Positions 1-14,100 of a stretch of DNA of 64,000 bases are shown piece after piece. Position numbers and translations under genes: made by a program. The stretch lies in contig NC_080711.1 of assembly GCF_019097595.1 (NCBI RefSeq), positions 10,183,428-10,247,427 on the forward strand, given 5' to 3'. Under the pieces are notes generated by a model. The model did no database searches. It saw only the letters and a program-made list of their open reading frames with translations, and was not told where the DNA came from. The DNA comes from Hemibagrus wyckioides. Taxonomy: Eukaryota > Chordata > Actinopteri > Siluriformes > Bagridae. Within the stretch, counting starts at the first letter, position 1. Every line of letters begins with the position of its first letter.

Positions 1-794
1 CTCTCTCTTTCTCTTTCACACACACACACACACACACACGCTCTCTCTCTCTCTCACTCTCTCTCTCTTTCACACCCCCGCACTTTCAGCTGCCACCTCT
101 TAGATAAGCGGTATACCAGTTTTCCATACACCACTTTCAATATAACTTTCAAAACCAAATTCCTATTAAAATTAATATCTGCACTGAAATCTTATATGGA
201 ATGATTTCTTCATTTACTCTTCCTTTTTAAACATTTGTATATATTTTTTGGTCAAACACTTCTTTATTAAATGACAGTATTTCAGCTTCAGTACAATTCC
301 GAGGCATGCGACTGATTAATAAGGCTTTCCTCTGACTTCATTTAATAAGGATCATCCAGAACAGATTATCTAGGTTAAAATTTGAAATTGACATTTTATG
401 TCGCGTTGCAGGTTTATAAAGCGCTCGTAGGAACAGCAATGCAGATTTATGAGGGAGCGCGTCCACACTGACATTTTCAGCTCTCGATAAAGATGAGTGT
501 GAACTGTGCTCCTGAGCCTCTCGTCACTAACCATCAAGCGTAATGAAATGTAATTCATGAGTTAATTAACATCCAAGCATTAACAGGGAACTCATTCTAC
601 TGTTGCCGCTCTGTCTCATCATGCCCTGTTCTCTGTGCTCTCTCTCTCTCTCTTTATCGATCACGCCATCTCTCTCCCTCCTTATTTCTTTCACACCTTT
701 CTCTTGAACCTGCATTCATGGCACCAAACTGGAGATAAGGCAAAACTGATTAATAAAGAAAATCAAACCCTATAGGAAGAATAGTGTTAATAGT

Positions 795-826
795 GGAAGG
801 AAGGAAGGAAGGAAGGAAGGAAGGAA
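795..826. repeat. (GGAA)n microsatellite
   Basis: Eight GGAA units. GGAA arrays can bind ETS factors, but nothing nearby suggests a role here. Confidence 0.9.
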
Positions 827-2244
827 ATGTACTTGGGCACTTGTCAATATAGCATTATACCATGCAGAGGAACAGACATGCTTTTAGACATCGTTTTTCT
901 ATGCCAGTTGACAGTGTCTTTTGCCGAAAATGTTAAGAAGCATGTAGTTTGGGTGAAGAAAAGGTAGATTATGGAACCTGAACCATTCGGATGTTACATA
1001 TGTCACATATCCAGACAGTACAGTTCTTTCTTTAATTATGGTCTGAGGTGCATCAAGGTTGTATTTTAGGGCTCTTTAAACTTCATAAACAAGTCTGTTG
1101 GCCATGAAAACAGATGATTTTGTGTGTTTAGGAATAAAATATCTGTCTTTGTGATTGGCAGTGGTGTTTTGATAAGACTGAAATTAGGCTTTAAATTGCT
1201 TTGGATAAAAAAATTCTTGGCAAATGAATAAGTGCCAGGATTTGAATACTTGTTAATATGCATTTCATACGTCCCAAGGTGTGTGGATGTATGGTCTGGT
1301 TTTCCGTGTGTGTGTGTGTGTGTGTGTCGTGAGGAGTGGGTGTTGAAGATGTGCTTTGTTCCAAACTGGGCAATAGATTTGCTACACTTAAAACTGCACT
1401 TTAATGTGCACTGGTGGGCTGAAAGAGAGAGAGCGATGGATGAAAGAGAGAGATGGAGAGTGCGGGGGCAGAGAAAAGGATTTTACCATGAGGCATAAAG
1501 GCTTTATTTCCTATATTTCAGATACTGCGGACCATATTCATCTCATCAGGTTAGATATTACATTTCTGTCAAGTATCATTGGGATTGACATGACGCATGA
1601 TTGACAGCACTCATCATTCATCAAATGGAATTGAATATGCTTAATTCAATTATTTGTCATTTGTTTCCTTGTTGTATGATTTTGTTTTTGTGGTTGAGTT
1701 GAACAGACCTTCCCAGTTTATGCTCACAGCATTTTCTTATCAACCTGAAACTCGGAGCCAAATAAAAACACACTTGGGAGTCCATTTCTATATGCTGTGA
1801 GGCTTTTCTTTGGGAACAACTGGTGTTCAGTATGAGCTGTAACCCTCTATAAGTGGATCCATACTCTCTACAGTGTTATTTTTAGTTCCTCGAAGCATCA
1901 TCTATTTCCACATGTTAACTCAAGTGTTAACTCAGCAGTGGGGATTAGCACTGTGTATGTTGTTAGGTTTATATTTGGACTAAAGGGACTACCCCTCCTT
2001 TGGATTATTTCCTCTTTTTAGACTGCTGGATATGTACAATCAAAGTACATTGCACTCAGCACTGCTATACACTATGCCCGACATAGACCTTACAATATAT
2101 TAAAGCAAACTGGTGATGTGTTTTTTACTGGCCTGGGTTGGCATTTATTCACTGATCCCCTTTGATGAAATGTGTGTGTGTGTATGACAGTTGCTCAGGA
2201 TATCTGTATCCTAACCTGAAAGGTAGACCAACCATGGTTCAGAT

Positions 2245-2448
2245 GCAGAACCAACATTGGACTTACAGTCAACAAATGTATGAAAAAACTTCAGAATTAA
2301 TATAATAATGATATTAATAATAATAATAATAATAATTCTTCTTCTTCTTCTTCTGCTTCTTCTTCTTCTTATTATTATTATTCCTATTATATTAATTCTG
2401 AAGTTTTTTTTTATATATTTGTTGACTGTAAGTCCAGTGTTGGATCTG

Positions 2449-2449
<1 letters not shown>
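2245..2449. repeat. Foldback repeat with long imperfect inverted arms
   Basis: Left arm 2245-2306 and right arm 2386-2449 are near reverse complements over about 62 bases (GCAGAACCAACATTGG against CCAGTGTTGGATCTGC at the outer ends; AGAATTAATATAAT against ATTATATTAATTCT at the inner ends). The loop is (AAT)n followed by (TTC)n and (TTA)n. A (TTA)n run continues to about 2500. It could be a foldback MITE; no target duplication was established. Confidence 0.75.
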
Positions 2450-2501
<52 letters not shown>

Positions 2502-3033
2502 TTTATTTATTTATTTAATTTTATTTACAATTCCTTTTCAGATCAGTGAAGTCACGACATGAAACAGAAAGTTAAAGGATGAATAGACGGAAATATGTGT
2601 TTATTCTCTGCTCCAGGTCATCTGTTCAGAGTGGAGCTGTGCAGTAGCAGAGTGGGTGGCTTTACTTTAATACAGACAGTCAGATTAGTCAGATGTGAAG
2701 CTTGCTGGACAAAGAAAATCCACATTAATGACAGAACCAAAGAAAATATTCTAGGCATGTGTGGTATTGCCCAAACATTCAGTGGTCTTGGGAATGGTCT
2801 CGAATACACCTCTGTTGCAGAGACTGTGGTGCAGTCATATGTATGATTGTGAATCAAAACATAACCACTGTGGTTTGTTTTTATTTATAGCCATGAACTA
2901 ATCATATTAACTGTTGTCACCATCTGGTTGTGTTGGATGCTTAACCTGACCAAGGAATTTCATGTAACGTGACCTTCAGACATTTTTAGTTAGTGAGTTA
3001 GGTGGTGCAGTGAAAAAATATTCTGTACTTGTG

Positions 3034-3035
<2 letters not shown>

Positions 3036-3105
<70 letters not shown>
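3036..3105. repeat. (TA)n microsatellite
   Basis: About 35 uninterrupted TA units in a rapgefl1 intron. Confidence 0.95.
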
Positions 3106-3107
<2 letters not shown>

Positions 3108-3559
3108 AGTAAAGCTTTTCTTTCCTTTTTCCAGTCAGAGATTTGTCAGAACCAGTCTGAAGAGAAGCAATAATACGTCTTGGAATGGTTGCTATGGTTA
3201 CGTGGATGACTTTCTGATCTGTCTGATCGGTGGGCAGACTGAGGTTTGGGAAAATCTAGGCTTGACTGGTCTTGTTTTGTTAAATCAATGACACAGTTTA
3301 TCAGCACGCCCACAGGAAACTGGGAGATCGGTCTGAAGGCCGCTTTATATGCATTTTGCAGACTTCTGCCATATCAGTAAAGGCTGGACAAAGATTAACA
3401 CACACAAGTGGGACTAAAGGGCAGTATGGAGTAATCATTCTCTTAGCTCTGTTCCTGTCCCTCATCTGCTCTGTTTTCTACTGCGTTGGAGTGAGTCCTA
3501 GCAACTTTGCATCCTATTTGCTTTAATGTGGTATGCAGCACTTTGATTCACTGCCCATT

Positions 3560-3560
3560 T

Positions 3561-3619
<59 letters not shown>

Positions 3620-3626
3620 CCCCTCC

Positions 3627-3671
<45 letters not shown>

Positions 3672-3683
3672 ACACACACATAC
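3560..3683. repeat. Compound (TTTC)n / (CA)n microsatellite
   Basis: About 15 TTTC units, a short CTCCCCTCCAA spacer, then about 25 CA units with two TA interruptions. The whole block is a pyrimidine-rich then alternating tract. Confidence 0.95.
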
Positions 3684-5244
3684 ACAAAAACCCATTTAAG
3701 GGTTGTTTCCTTAGCAACCATGAGAAATTTGCAGCTGTGACGATGTGGACAGGGCTCCAACTATCATATAAACACAGTGTCAGGTATAAATCTGTGAAAT
3801 AGGGAGTTTTTCATTTTCTTTTTTTACACTTATTGAGCATTTTTAAGCCTTTGTGTTTCCCCTTCACCCACTATTGCTGAAAGTCCATTGACGTCACATC
3901 CAAACTTCCAGTCAACCCATGTGGAGCCAGGACAAGTCTCAACCAGTCAGTAACATCTCCCACACATCTGGCCTGGCGTTTAACACAACTACAGTGAGGA
4001 CTGCTCCTGAGCCCGTCGCAACCTTGTTAACCTGACCACAGAGAGTAAACACTGATTTGATCTGGCTTTTAACTTGCTGTCAGAGTGAAAGAGACATGAA
4101 CAGAAAGCATAAAGGAAAAAGCAGCAGCGGAGTCAGATGACAGGAACACATGATATCAGGTTATCTGCTTAAATGGCCAGCGTCATTTACCAGATTTGAC
4201 ATCACTGGGCTCAGCGGTTCTGTGTTTTACTGAATTTTCATTGTGCGTTGCTCTTTGGGTAATAGCCTGAGGTGTTTCTCGTAGTTGTTTGCATGAGCTT
4301 TTTGCATACTACGTGAAGGATGTGGCCTACTTTTCAGGTCTCTGCTCATTTCGAGGTTACTCTTTTGGATCATTTTTAAAGTGGCAGCACATGCAGTTTT
4401 AATCAATGATTAATATGCTTCAGATGAATGTAACCTAGATACCGATGCATTATTTTGAGCAGTACAAAAATGCTAATGAAGGATATATGAATGTTATTAG
4501 CTTTAAGACTTTCGTGTTGTATATGTGGTGTTAAATATGTAGAAATAACAGAACCTGGACTCTCCTTGTGCTGGGGATGTTTTGTCATGTTTATTAAAGA
4601 GACTCTATTGTGAAAAAAAAGAGCAAAACTGAAATCTACAGATATTCTTCGCAGAGAGCTCTTTATAAATCCTCCATTCTGTGGCACCCAAGAGTCACAG
4701 TGATTGGCTCAAGGCATACTGTGCATAAATATCACATGCACTACATACAAAGAACAGGATACATGACAAGCCAAGTCAATGTAATGATGGTGCTGCTGTT
4801 GGAAAATCATCAACATGGTGTGAGGCAGGTTTAAATGTTATAATTTGTTTTTGGCAGGTGCATAGTGTTTTACCATCAAAAACGTTTTAGTTTTAGTGTT
4901 GCCTATTTTAATCTCTGGACCAGTGTTATTATGGAGAGGTGTGAATTGTTTGCTCAGCAAGGGGTTCACACTCGCCCTCTTTTCCTGTTCACCATCTGCT
5001 ATAGAAGGAGTCATAATACTCTACACACAGAAACCCAACATTGACACTGTATACATTAAGGAATGTATGCGAAAGAAACGTTTACACACCAGTCTCGAAC
5101 TTTTCTCTTCTTAAGACAAAAAAAAATTGTGTTTTCTTACAAGCCCTCCATCCAGAATCTTTCCTATGCCTGAAATCTTGAAGTTAGCGCTTTATCTCTG
5201 ACTATTAGAAAGCACTGTTATTAGAGACCTCTTCCAAAAATGGA

Positions 5245-5475
5245 AATTACATCACACATGAGTTTAAACCCGGAAGATCAGAGGTTCAAGTTCCAGCACT
5301 GCCAAGTTGCCACTGTTGGGCCCTTGAGCAAGGCCCGTAACCCTCTCTGCTCCAGGGGCACTGTATCATGGCTGACCCTGCGCTCTAACCCCAACCTCCA
5401 AGGGTGGGGTATGCGAAGAAAGAATTTCACTATGCTGTAATGTATATGTGACAAATAAAGGCTATTTCTATTTCT
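5245..5475 (+). mobile_element. tRNA-derived SINE
   Basis: B-box-like GGTTCAAGTTCC near 5283, then the fish SINE core GGGCCCTTGAGCAAGGCCCG, then ATGCGAAGAAAGAATTTCAC and an AAATAAAGGC tail with short TTTCTA repeats. The same core recurs at about 56914. Confidence 0.8.
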
Positions 5476-5653
5476 AAACCCATTCATCCAGCTTGAGCTG
5501 TATTTCACAGGTTCAGACATAATATGAAATCATTTAATCGAATGTTTAAATGACTAAATGCTTAGACGAAGCATGCTAGACTTTTTATTTGTATCCCTTT
5601 TTTTTTTTTTTTTGCAATTTCCTTCTATCCATCTTTGCATATGTTTTGACCAG

Positions 5654-5693
5654 ACAGATCTAATTTTGAACCGAGTTCATGAGAAGTTATTAC
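5654..5693 (+). CDS. rapgefl1: rapgefl1 putative short exon upstream of the REM exon
   Basis: A pyrimidine-rich stretch and TTTTGACCAG precede ACAGATCTAATTTTG, which reads [13 protein letters not shown]. This resembles the LLNRVLERL segment just before the REM domain in mammalian RAPGEFL1. The only donor that joins the next exon in phase without a stop is GTACAT after TTAC, which is weak. The linker would be about 11 residues shorter than in mammals. Read-through in this frame hits TGA at about 5768. The peptide match is persuasive but the donor is not, so the right edge is uncertain. Confidence 0.5.
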
Positions 5694-5982
5694 GTACATG
5701 CAGGAGCCTCCAGCTATTTCAAAAGGAATGTGAAAGCATTTACTCAGGCATGCTTTGTCCAATGGATTGAAGAGAACAAAAACGCAGTGACAGTTGAGAA
5801 GGTAAAATACAACTTTTTTTCACACCAAAGATGTTTGGGTTCATGACCGGTCGAGCAGGTCTGTCGTTGAGGAGACGTGTGTACATGGCATGATTAATGA
5901 TATTCTCGCCTGCAAAAAATGTTCTTGGTGTAAAACCTCCAGTTTCCACATCTAACATATTTTTGTAACGCATGTGCTAATT

Positions 5983-6025
<43 letters not shown>

Positions 6026-9000
6026 TTCTTTTTTTTTTGCAGAGATACTCCTGGACGACTTCATGTTGACACACCCTATCTTCCTGGCATCTGACAAGTT
6101 GCAGCAGGTCCTGCTTCAGCAGTATCCTTCTCATAATATCAGCATCGGTCATGTGCATTTAAGGAGCATGTCTTCCAAACCATAGAAAGAAAGAAAATTG
6201 ATCATTTCTTAGCAAATCGTAGGGTTTGTTTATATGAACCCCCCTTCTTTTTTTTCGAAGTTACGTGTACTTATTTTATATTATATTTCCTTATTTTTGT
6301 ACGTGTACGTATTTTTGTTCCAGACGTGTAGCAACAGGTTTGGTGTATTTATATTATCAGGGATCTTTGTAAGAACTTTTTCACTGCTTATAGTAGGTTG
6401 CACAACAGTTACTCTGGCTCGGAGGAAACCTTCGAACATCCAAAGGCGATGTGTTTAAGGCAACAATATGCTTAGTAGATGTTATTTTGAAGCCGAGCAT
6501 GTAACATGTAAATCATATAACATATATTTTGGAAGACAAGTGGTGTGCATAAATTGTGGGCTGTACCTAACATTTTGGCTGCTAGCATTTCTCATTGGAA
6601 CAATTAAATAAAACAGCACTGGACGGTGTACGCCCACAAGCAACAACAGTAACAGTTGCTCCCCGCCCACAAGAAACAGACTTAATGCGACGTGTGTGAA
6701 AGCCGGATCCCACAAAGTGAGGAAAGAAGTTCAATGTTTTTTGTTTTTTTTTAAATTCAGAAGTATTGCAAAAACTTAAACGAAATGGAAAAAGTTAATT
6801 TTTGCTTTACTCTGAAGGACATAGGAGTTTGTTGCTCTTATTGGATTATTTATGATACCCACAATACTCACAGAAAAACCATACTGTGACTATAACATAT
6901 ATTTTCTGTTATAGTCATACTGTCGACTGCGTTGTTCTCTCTCAGGTTGTGTTATGTAAAATACTACTATATTAAAAAAATGTAAACTAGGAATATACAG
7001 TCATTTTGATGGTGTACATCAGCTCTTGCCGGAGTTGTTTGGGGTTGTGTTTGTGCGTGTGAATAGAGGACAGTCATTGCCCCCAATCTCCTTGGATGAC
7101 CTAGATTCTCAGTTTGAAGAGTCTGTCCTCTGAACTACAGTAGCTAAAGTAGTGTAGGGACTCGTCTGCTCCCAGAGCATAAAGCTGGGAAGCCTGCATG
7201 CCTCACTTCTCCTAACGCCCAGTGTCTGCACCCAGTTCTTCCTTTGTCTGTGTCTCTCTGCCCTGATTATCTCACCTCCTCAAAACCCCTCTCCAGGTCT
7301 GGAAATCCAGGCCTAATCAAATCTTTTGTTGTAGAAACATGTCTGCTTCCTGCTGAACCTGCTGAAGACAAAGGGAAAGCCCCTTGGCTGTCTTCCCTCT
7401 CGCCATTCCCGATTGGATTAGATTTTAAAATAGAACTTCTCTCGTAGCTTACATACATACATACATACATACAAACACACACAGAGTGAGTGAGGGCAAA
7501 GCTCATACCTTGAGCTCTTTGAAACACTGAGCTGGTTTGCTCCACTAAGAACCAGGTGCCACTGAGCTCAGCACGATGTTTAGATCTTTGGCAAGAAGAG
7601 GCCAAAAATACAGTTACTATATCTGGACTGCCATCAAAGGCAGTTTGTGCGCATGTCCTGTTTGGCCGTTTGGCCATTTTGAACAGGAATAGTGGTTTAA
7701 ATGTGGACAGGGTGTTTGGGAGTCAGTCTTTAAATAGATCTGAAGAGCAGCACTGGAGATAACCAGGGCAACTTCAGACTGGCCTAAATGGAAGTTTGAA
7801 GTCAGAAAAACAAAACTCTGATCAATATGTTATGTACTAATCATACAGATAACTGACGTGCGACTCCTTGTGACGTGCGAGACCCTCTATGGCAATATTT
7901 GACTAAGATACCTGACTGTTTTGTGATGTTTTGTCTGTTGGTAAGTAACAAGTTGAATTAAAAGTTTGCACTTCCTGAACAACCCTGTTAATAACAAACT
8001 ACTATGAGATAAGGGAAGAAACTTGTGTGTGTCTTTGTGTGTGTGTGTGTGCGTGTGCGTGTAGACGTGATGGGTGTGTTCCTTTGCCTTCACCACTGCT
8101 CTGAGGTGGTAATTATGCTGCCTGGATGGCCACATGCTATTCTTTGTGTTTTTCCATGCTTGTGTCTGCTTGTTAGATGGGACAAATAGGATCACATATT
8201 TTTGTTCATGCCTCTCTGCATTCTTTATAGAGCAATACATGATATCAATATCACTATCCGTAATGCCACTTTTCAAAAGAGTGAGTATCAAGTGCCTCCA
8301 TTGTTAATGACTGGAAGGTAGTTGATTACTTAGTTGATAGGTGGTTAATATCTCATTTTGTACCTGTGAAGTACATCTGAACATTGTACAAGCTTTAAAA
8401 ATAACGGCTTAATATTTAAAAGCCCAATAAATGACCCCACCCCCCAAAAACGTTTTCACAATTTTGTGAACCTGAGCTAAAGCCGGGATTTATGCACATA
8501 CATACAATTAGGCAACATCTTCAAGTCATTCCTCTATCCTAAACAAGCCCAATTACTAACATTTGCTAGCTGAGCTAGTTGGCTAAGTATCTGCTAGTCA
8601 ATTACCTTGAATTTTTACGAAGGTAAATGTAAAGGTAATGTACCATAATGTTTGAGATTATGTCACTAAAATGAGCTAAATTAGCTGAGCTGCTAGTTAA
8701 CTGCTTAAAAGCCCACTAGCTGCTGCTAAACCTTGTTAACTGCTAATCCTGCTAAAAAATACATAAACTCCTCCTGTCATTTTAAGGAGACAACCTTCAC
8801 TCCCCACGTGCATCAATGTTCCTTGCCCGCCATGACCCTGTCACCGGTTCACCACTGTTCCTTCCTTGGACCACTTTTGATAGATACTGACCACTGCAGA
8901 CCGGGAACACCCCACAAGAGCTGCAGTTTTAGAGATGCTCTGATCCAGTCGTCTACCCATCACAATCTGGTCCTTGTCAAACTTGCTCAAATCCTTACGC

Positions 9001-9690
9001 TTGCCCATTTTTCCTGCTTCTAAAACATCAACTTTGAAGGACAAAATGTTCACTTGTTGCCTAATATATCCCACCCACTAACAGGTGCCATGATGAGGAG
9101 ATAATCAGCGTTATTCACTTCACCTGTCAGTGACCATAATGTTATGGTCGGTGATCAGTGTATGTAAGCTTAATCACCACTTTCTAACTTATTGATTGAG
9201 AATTCAACAGGTTTGGTACTAATATGTTGTAGTTGTAGTCACAAAAAAGACCCTCTAGTTTATCTCAGTTTACAGTAAAAGTCATATGTAGGAGGTCATC
9301 TGGTACACAATGGCAGATTTCAATCCTTCTTAACGGTGTGCTAAGATTTGGAGCTGAACCCAAGCAGGGCGAGGGCTGGCCCACCTGGGATGGAGCGGAG
9401 AGGAAGCAGGCTGTGTTGAGTGTGGCCTTCCGCTACCTGGACACATACAGGGAACTGCTACAGGAGGAGGGGGACAGATCCAACAGCTTCCCCAAGGTAC
9501 AAATTTCAAAACACACACACACACACACACATTCATCCATTCACACATCCGAGAGAAAAACACTCCAGAGCTTTCAAGTGTTATTCTGTGCAGGAGTCTA
9601 TCAGCGTTGCCATGGCAACAAAACTGACTCAGCACTGCCTATCTGAGGTCGTAATTGTTTTGCCTGCTTTTTCCAAGTCCAACTTTTCTT

Positions 9691-9735
<45 letters not shown>

Positions 9736-11127
9736 TCAGTTTTGTTTCCCTTGAGGAAGAAACCATTAGAATCATTCGCTCAGTAATTCCCCATTCCACT
9801 TGTTTATTTGCTAAGGTGTGTTCTCCTATTCTCACTTTCTCTTCAAATAGGACCTGTACCTTTGCGCCGTGCAAGAGCTCAGTCGCTTTCCCGAGCTGGT
9901 GGAAGATGTTCTAAAGCTCCAGCGCTGGTCTGAAATCCTACACAACCCGTGAGTGACTTAAACATGGTGGTTACTCCACTTTTGATCTTTTCTGTGTGAG
10001 TCAATAGCAGCCAATATGTTTGTTACACCAGGAACAAACATCACGGCATGATTTTGATTAAAAACCAAATCCACATTTCGCTCATTAACCCACAAATCCA
10101 GCTTTACAGGTCCCCGCAAAGTTCTAAAGGAAATTACAAAAAGATCTGACGTGACCTAGTCCTTCCTATATGTCTGGCTGCCTTCTTTATTATACAGTAG
10201 CAAGCTATAAAATCCTAACAGGAGATGTACGATAGCCTATTATGAACCACAAAGCCACGGTTCTGTGAAGATGCTAATTGGGAATGGAGTTGCATCTGGT
10301 AACTGATGTGTTCCTTATGTGATGTTAAATCCCTTCACCATTTAATGAAGCCTTTAAACCTTTCACATTTAATTTGGAGTCAAAAGTAAGATCCTTACAC
10401 ACACCATTCATTCACGATTAGCAGATTGCTTGTTTATAATCAGGGACATGTTTTCAATATATATTTTTTTTTTTACCATTTCTGTTTTTCATAATGGAGA
10501 TGCACGTGGGCGCCTCAGACTCAATACCAAGGACTTTCTGAGAAATTTGAGTCTAGATAAAAGTGCGAACAAAAAGCGAATAAATAAGGACCGCCAACCA
10601 AAACACAATACACGAATAAAAGCATTCTTTTCGCACCTTAAGCGTGTGGCTTTATCTGTCAGTTCCATGCACTAATTTATTGCAGTGCTGTTTGTGTGCA
10701 GAAGAAAAGTGTAGAAAGAATGTGTGAAGGAGTGTGGGGAGCAGAACTGTTATTATAACACAATTAAAACCCCCCAAAAGGGGATTAGAAAAAATAAAAT
10801 AAAGGTCTACTTTCTAAGACTATTTTCAAAACACGCTATACATGGAGGTTGTTCATCCTTATGTAGTAGAATAAATTCATTAGCATTATTTATTATGAAT
10901 GAGTGAATATATTAATGAGAAACAAAATATTGATACAGCAGCTGCAGTGTTGGTAATTGTTACTCATTTACTTTCTGACAGGCGTATCAGTCTGGAGAAG
11001 TATTTTCTTCCAAAGATAGCATGAGAAGCATGCAGATGTGTCGTGATAGAAATGATGCACTATTATACTGAGCCATGATGAAGCAGGACCAGAAGACCTT
11101 TTTCTTTATAAGCCCAGTTTTCTGTGC

Positions 11128-11160
<33 letters not shown>

Positions 11161-14100
11161 CTGTTTATTAATTCACCAAAAACTTGAGATTACTGAAAAT
11201 GATGAAATTCCATTTTAAAAAAGGATTTTGCTTTGATGAGGGACCAGGATTGAGTGGAGTCTCTAGGAATCCACAGACGTGTGAGACAATCCTATTTTAT
11301 TAGGTTATGTTGGTAAAAGTATTGTTATAACCCAAGCAAATTGATAGCGTGTGCTGGTTTTAGTTTGGTTCTACTTAGTAATTCCAAATAATAGAAAATT
11401 GTGAACACACTAATGACAGTAAAAAAAAAAACACATTGGTTAATATAGACAGCAGGTATCTGTTTGTCTAGTTCAATGACTTGTTTGTGCTGAGTTATGT
11501 GTTCGTATTCATGTTTTCAACACGTGCAAGAGATTAAACATGAGTGTTATATCGTGCTCTTATATTACCTTGTAGTATATTTTCCCAGAATAAATCTTTT
11601 ACTTATGTTAAGGTGTAAGAATGATGTCTTAGCAGCATAACTCGCAGTCTGCTGTAGATCACTGTTAATGCACTGCTGAAAAACAGTAGGTTATGACAAT
11701 TCGTGGGGGGGTGGGGGGCATGAGTAAAGGAAATTTCAGATGTATGTGCTTATTACATTCTGAAAGTGTAGAGATTTAATAATCCGACGCTTTTGAGCAC
11801 CACTGGGGACCAGATCATAGTTTATATCCTAAGAAAGCCGGAGGGAAGAAATGATCGGTTACGTCTTTCCAATTAGCAAACAAGCTGCAGGTTATGCTGT
11901 TGATATAAACTGTGCACATAATGCTGATGTTTGTGTTCTCTCTCTCCCTCGCAAGGCTCTGTGTTAATGACGTTCTCTGTATTTTTCTGTTTCTAGGGCA
12001 GAGGAGGACAAGGAGAGTCGGAAGAAGCAGGTGCGTCCGCTCTTTCGCCACTTCAGACGCATAGACGCCTGCCTGCAGCCGCGAGAGGCTTTCCGTGGCT
12101 CAGACGAAAGTGAGTTCATTCCACTTAATTAACTGCATGACTTTAACAGCTAAAACATAAAAAAGCTTACAGTAAAATTAGACCTGCAGTTATTTGCTAA
12201 TGGAGGAATCCTAATTAGCACTGTATAGCAGAAGTGAGGTCAAGGGGACGCCCCGTTTTTATTATTATTGAAATAAATTATTGGACTTCATTAGTTAATA
12301 TGACGTTATTGGAGGTGTGACTCGAGCCAAGTGCCTTCCAGACTCGCTAAGCAATTAGTCGATAAGCAATCCTAAAGAGGAAATGGCTGCTGACCTCACT
12401 GGCCCGCTGAGGCCTATTTATAGTCAAGATATATGACCAGACCAGGAAGCAGACAGCAAACCAATATATTGATCAAGAAACAGTTACAGTGAACTGTTGA
12501 CATTTCAACAGTGAAAAGTAAACTAAAAAAAAAAAAGTTCATAAAATAAGTGCGGGAATGACTTCCAGTACTAAATGTGAGAGATTTTACATTTTTTGGT
12601 GTCTTGTTTCAAAGAAATACAAAACCCGAGTTGCTTTGCTAAAGTCTGCAGGGCTTTTTGATTTAGAAGACGTTTGTTTTTGTAGTTTTCTGCAGGGTGT
12701 ACACACCCGACCACTCGTACGTGACCATCCGCAGCCGTCTGTCCTGCCGTGTTGGAGAGATTTTGGCTCTGGTGAGAGAAAAGCTCCAGTATAGTGAGGA
12801 GCAACCGACCCAACCAGGCAACCTCATACTGGTGGCTGTCACCTCATCTGGAGGTAAGTGTCAAGAATGTTAGGCCCAGGTATTAGAGGAACATTAAATA
12901 GAAAAGCCAAATCTTCATCAAATTTATGAGAAAATGTAAGAAAATTAGGGAGCGAGCCTGAAACCATTTGTTCAGAAGGAAGTAGGAAGCATGGATGAAC
13001 CCGTTTTATACATACAGGCTATAAATAGACAAATACACACATGTATGCATGTGCAATTTAGTAGTCCCTTGTAAAATCATGCTTATATAAGAATCCCTAT
13101 GTAGTAGATGCCGTAATTGTATATAATTTTGCATTTAATAGACACAGCAGTGTGACGGTTTTGCATGTTGATGTTTCGGTGTGCTTCTCAGTATGGGTTG
13201 AGTTCACATGTGTAACATTAACATCCTGCTGCAATCTGTGCTCTTGTCTTTCTACGCAGAGAAGGCCGTGTTCCGTCCCAGTGACGAGGCTGTCTTCACC
13301 ACTCTGGGCGTCAACACGCACCTGTTTGCTTGTGAACCCTCTGAGCTCGAGAGCCTGGTGAGAAACCTTGCACTGAGTCACCTGCCTTGCAAAAATGACA
13401 TGAATTCAAATGAAAAATGAGAAAGGACCAGCAGGCTCTAATTAACTGTGTATTTGACACCTTGAGGTAACTGTGCATTTGACACCATGGGGTGAATAAA
13501 TCTGGGCACAGGCTCATCCGAACCGGACAGCTGATTAGATTAGTTGGATATTACAAAACAGTTAATTTCCAGATGAATTGTGTGTGCTGTGATATTAACT
13601 GTAAGTATTTGTATTGTTTATAAGAAGTCTGTAGTTTTACCATGTGAGAGTTCTCATTGACGTGTGTGTGTGTGTGTGTGTGCGTACATGCGTACATTAG
13701 ATGCCCCTGCCTGAGGAGATCCACTGGTCCCCGGGTGACAGTAAACTTCATGACATGAGTGCAGAGGAAGTGGCCAACCAGCTGGTGGTGTTTGACTGGG
13801 AGCTCTTCAGCTGTGTCCATGAGGTCAGACAAAGCCTGCACATACACACACACACACACAGACAGACAGACGTTCCAGTTCTCCACAGCTGCCTCACCCT
13901 TCAGTGCAGATATTAGGAAAAAGAAAAATCACTGCAAGTGCCAACAAGGATTTTATGTTTAAACAGGTGGAGTTTGTGTGTTATGTGTTCCATGGAGAGG
14001 AGGCTCGATGGCGCCCCCTCAACCTTGAACTGGTACTGCAGCGGTGCAGCGAGGTGCAACACTGGGTGGCTACAGAGATCCTGCAGTGCCAGTCACTGCC

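Larger units (their letters stand above)
1..5653. other. Intron sequence upstream of the first visible rapgefl1 exon
   Basis: AT-rich, no coding match. Holds (CT)n/(CA)n at 1-67, (GGAA)n at 795-826, (GT)n at 1306-1327, a foldback repeat at 2245-2449, (TA)n at 3036-3105, a (TTTC)n-(CA)n compound at 3560-3683 and a SINE at 5245-5475. No CpG-rich promoter is seen, so exon 1 of rapgefl1 is presumably further left. Confidence 0.6.

Noticed and set aside
2308..2562. 84-residue open frame rich in Ile, Leu and Tyr
   Set aside because: It is a translation of AAT, TTC and TTA microsatellites within the foldback repeat.
3498..3760. Several overlapping open frames with Cys-Val, Lys-Glu or Thr-His repeats
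   Set aside because: They are translations of the (TTTC)n and (CA)n microsatellites on both strands.
5703..5801. Open frame reading [18 protein letters not shown] followed by a GTAAAA donor, as an alternative rapgefl1 exon
   Set aside because: It leaves the wrong phase for the exon at 6043; in the frame that would join, TGA codons occur. No family similarity was recognised.
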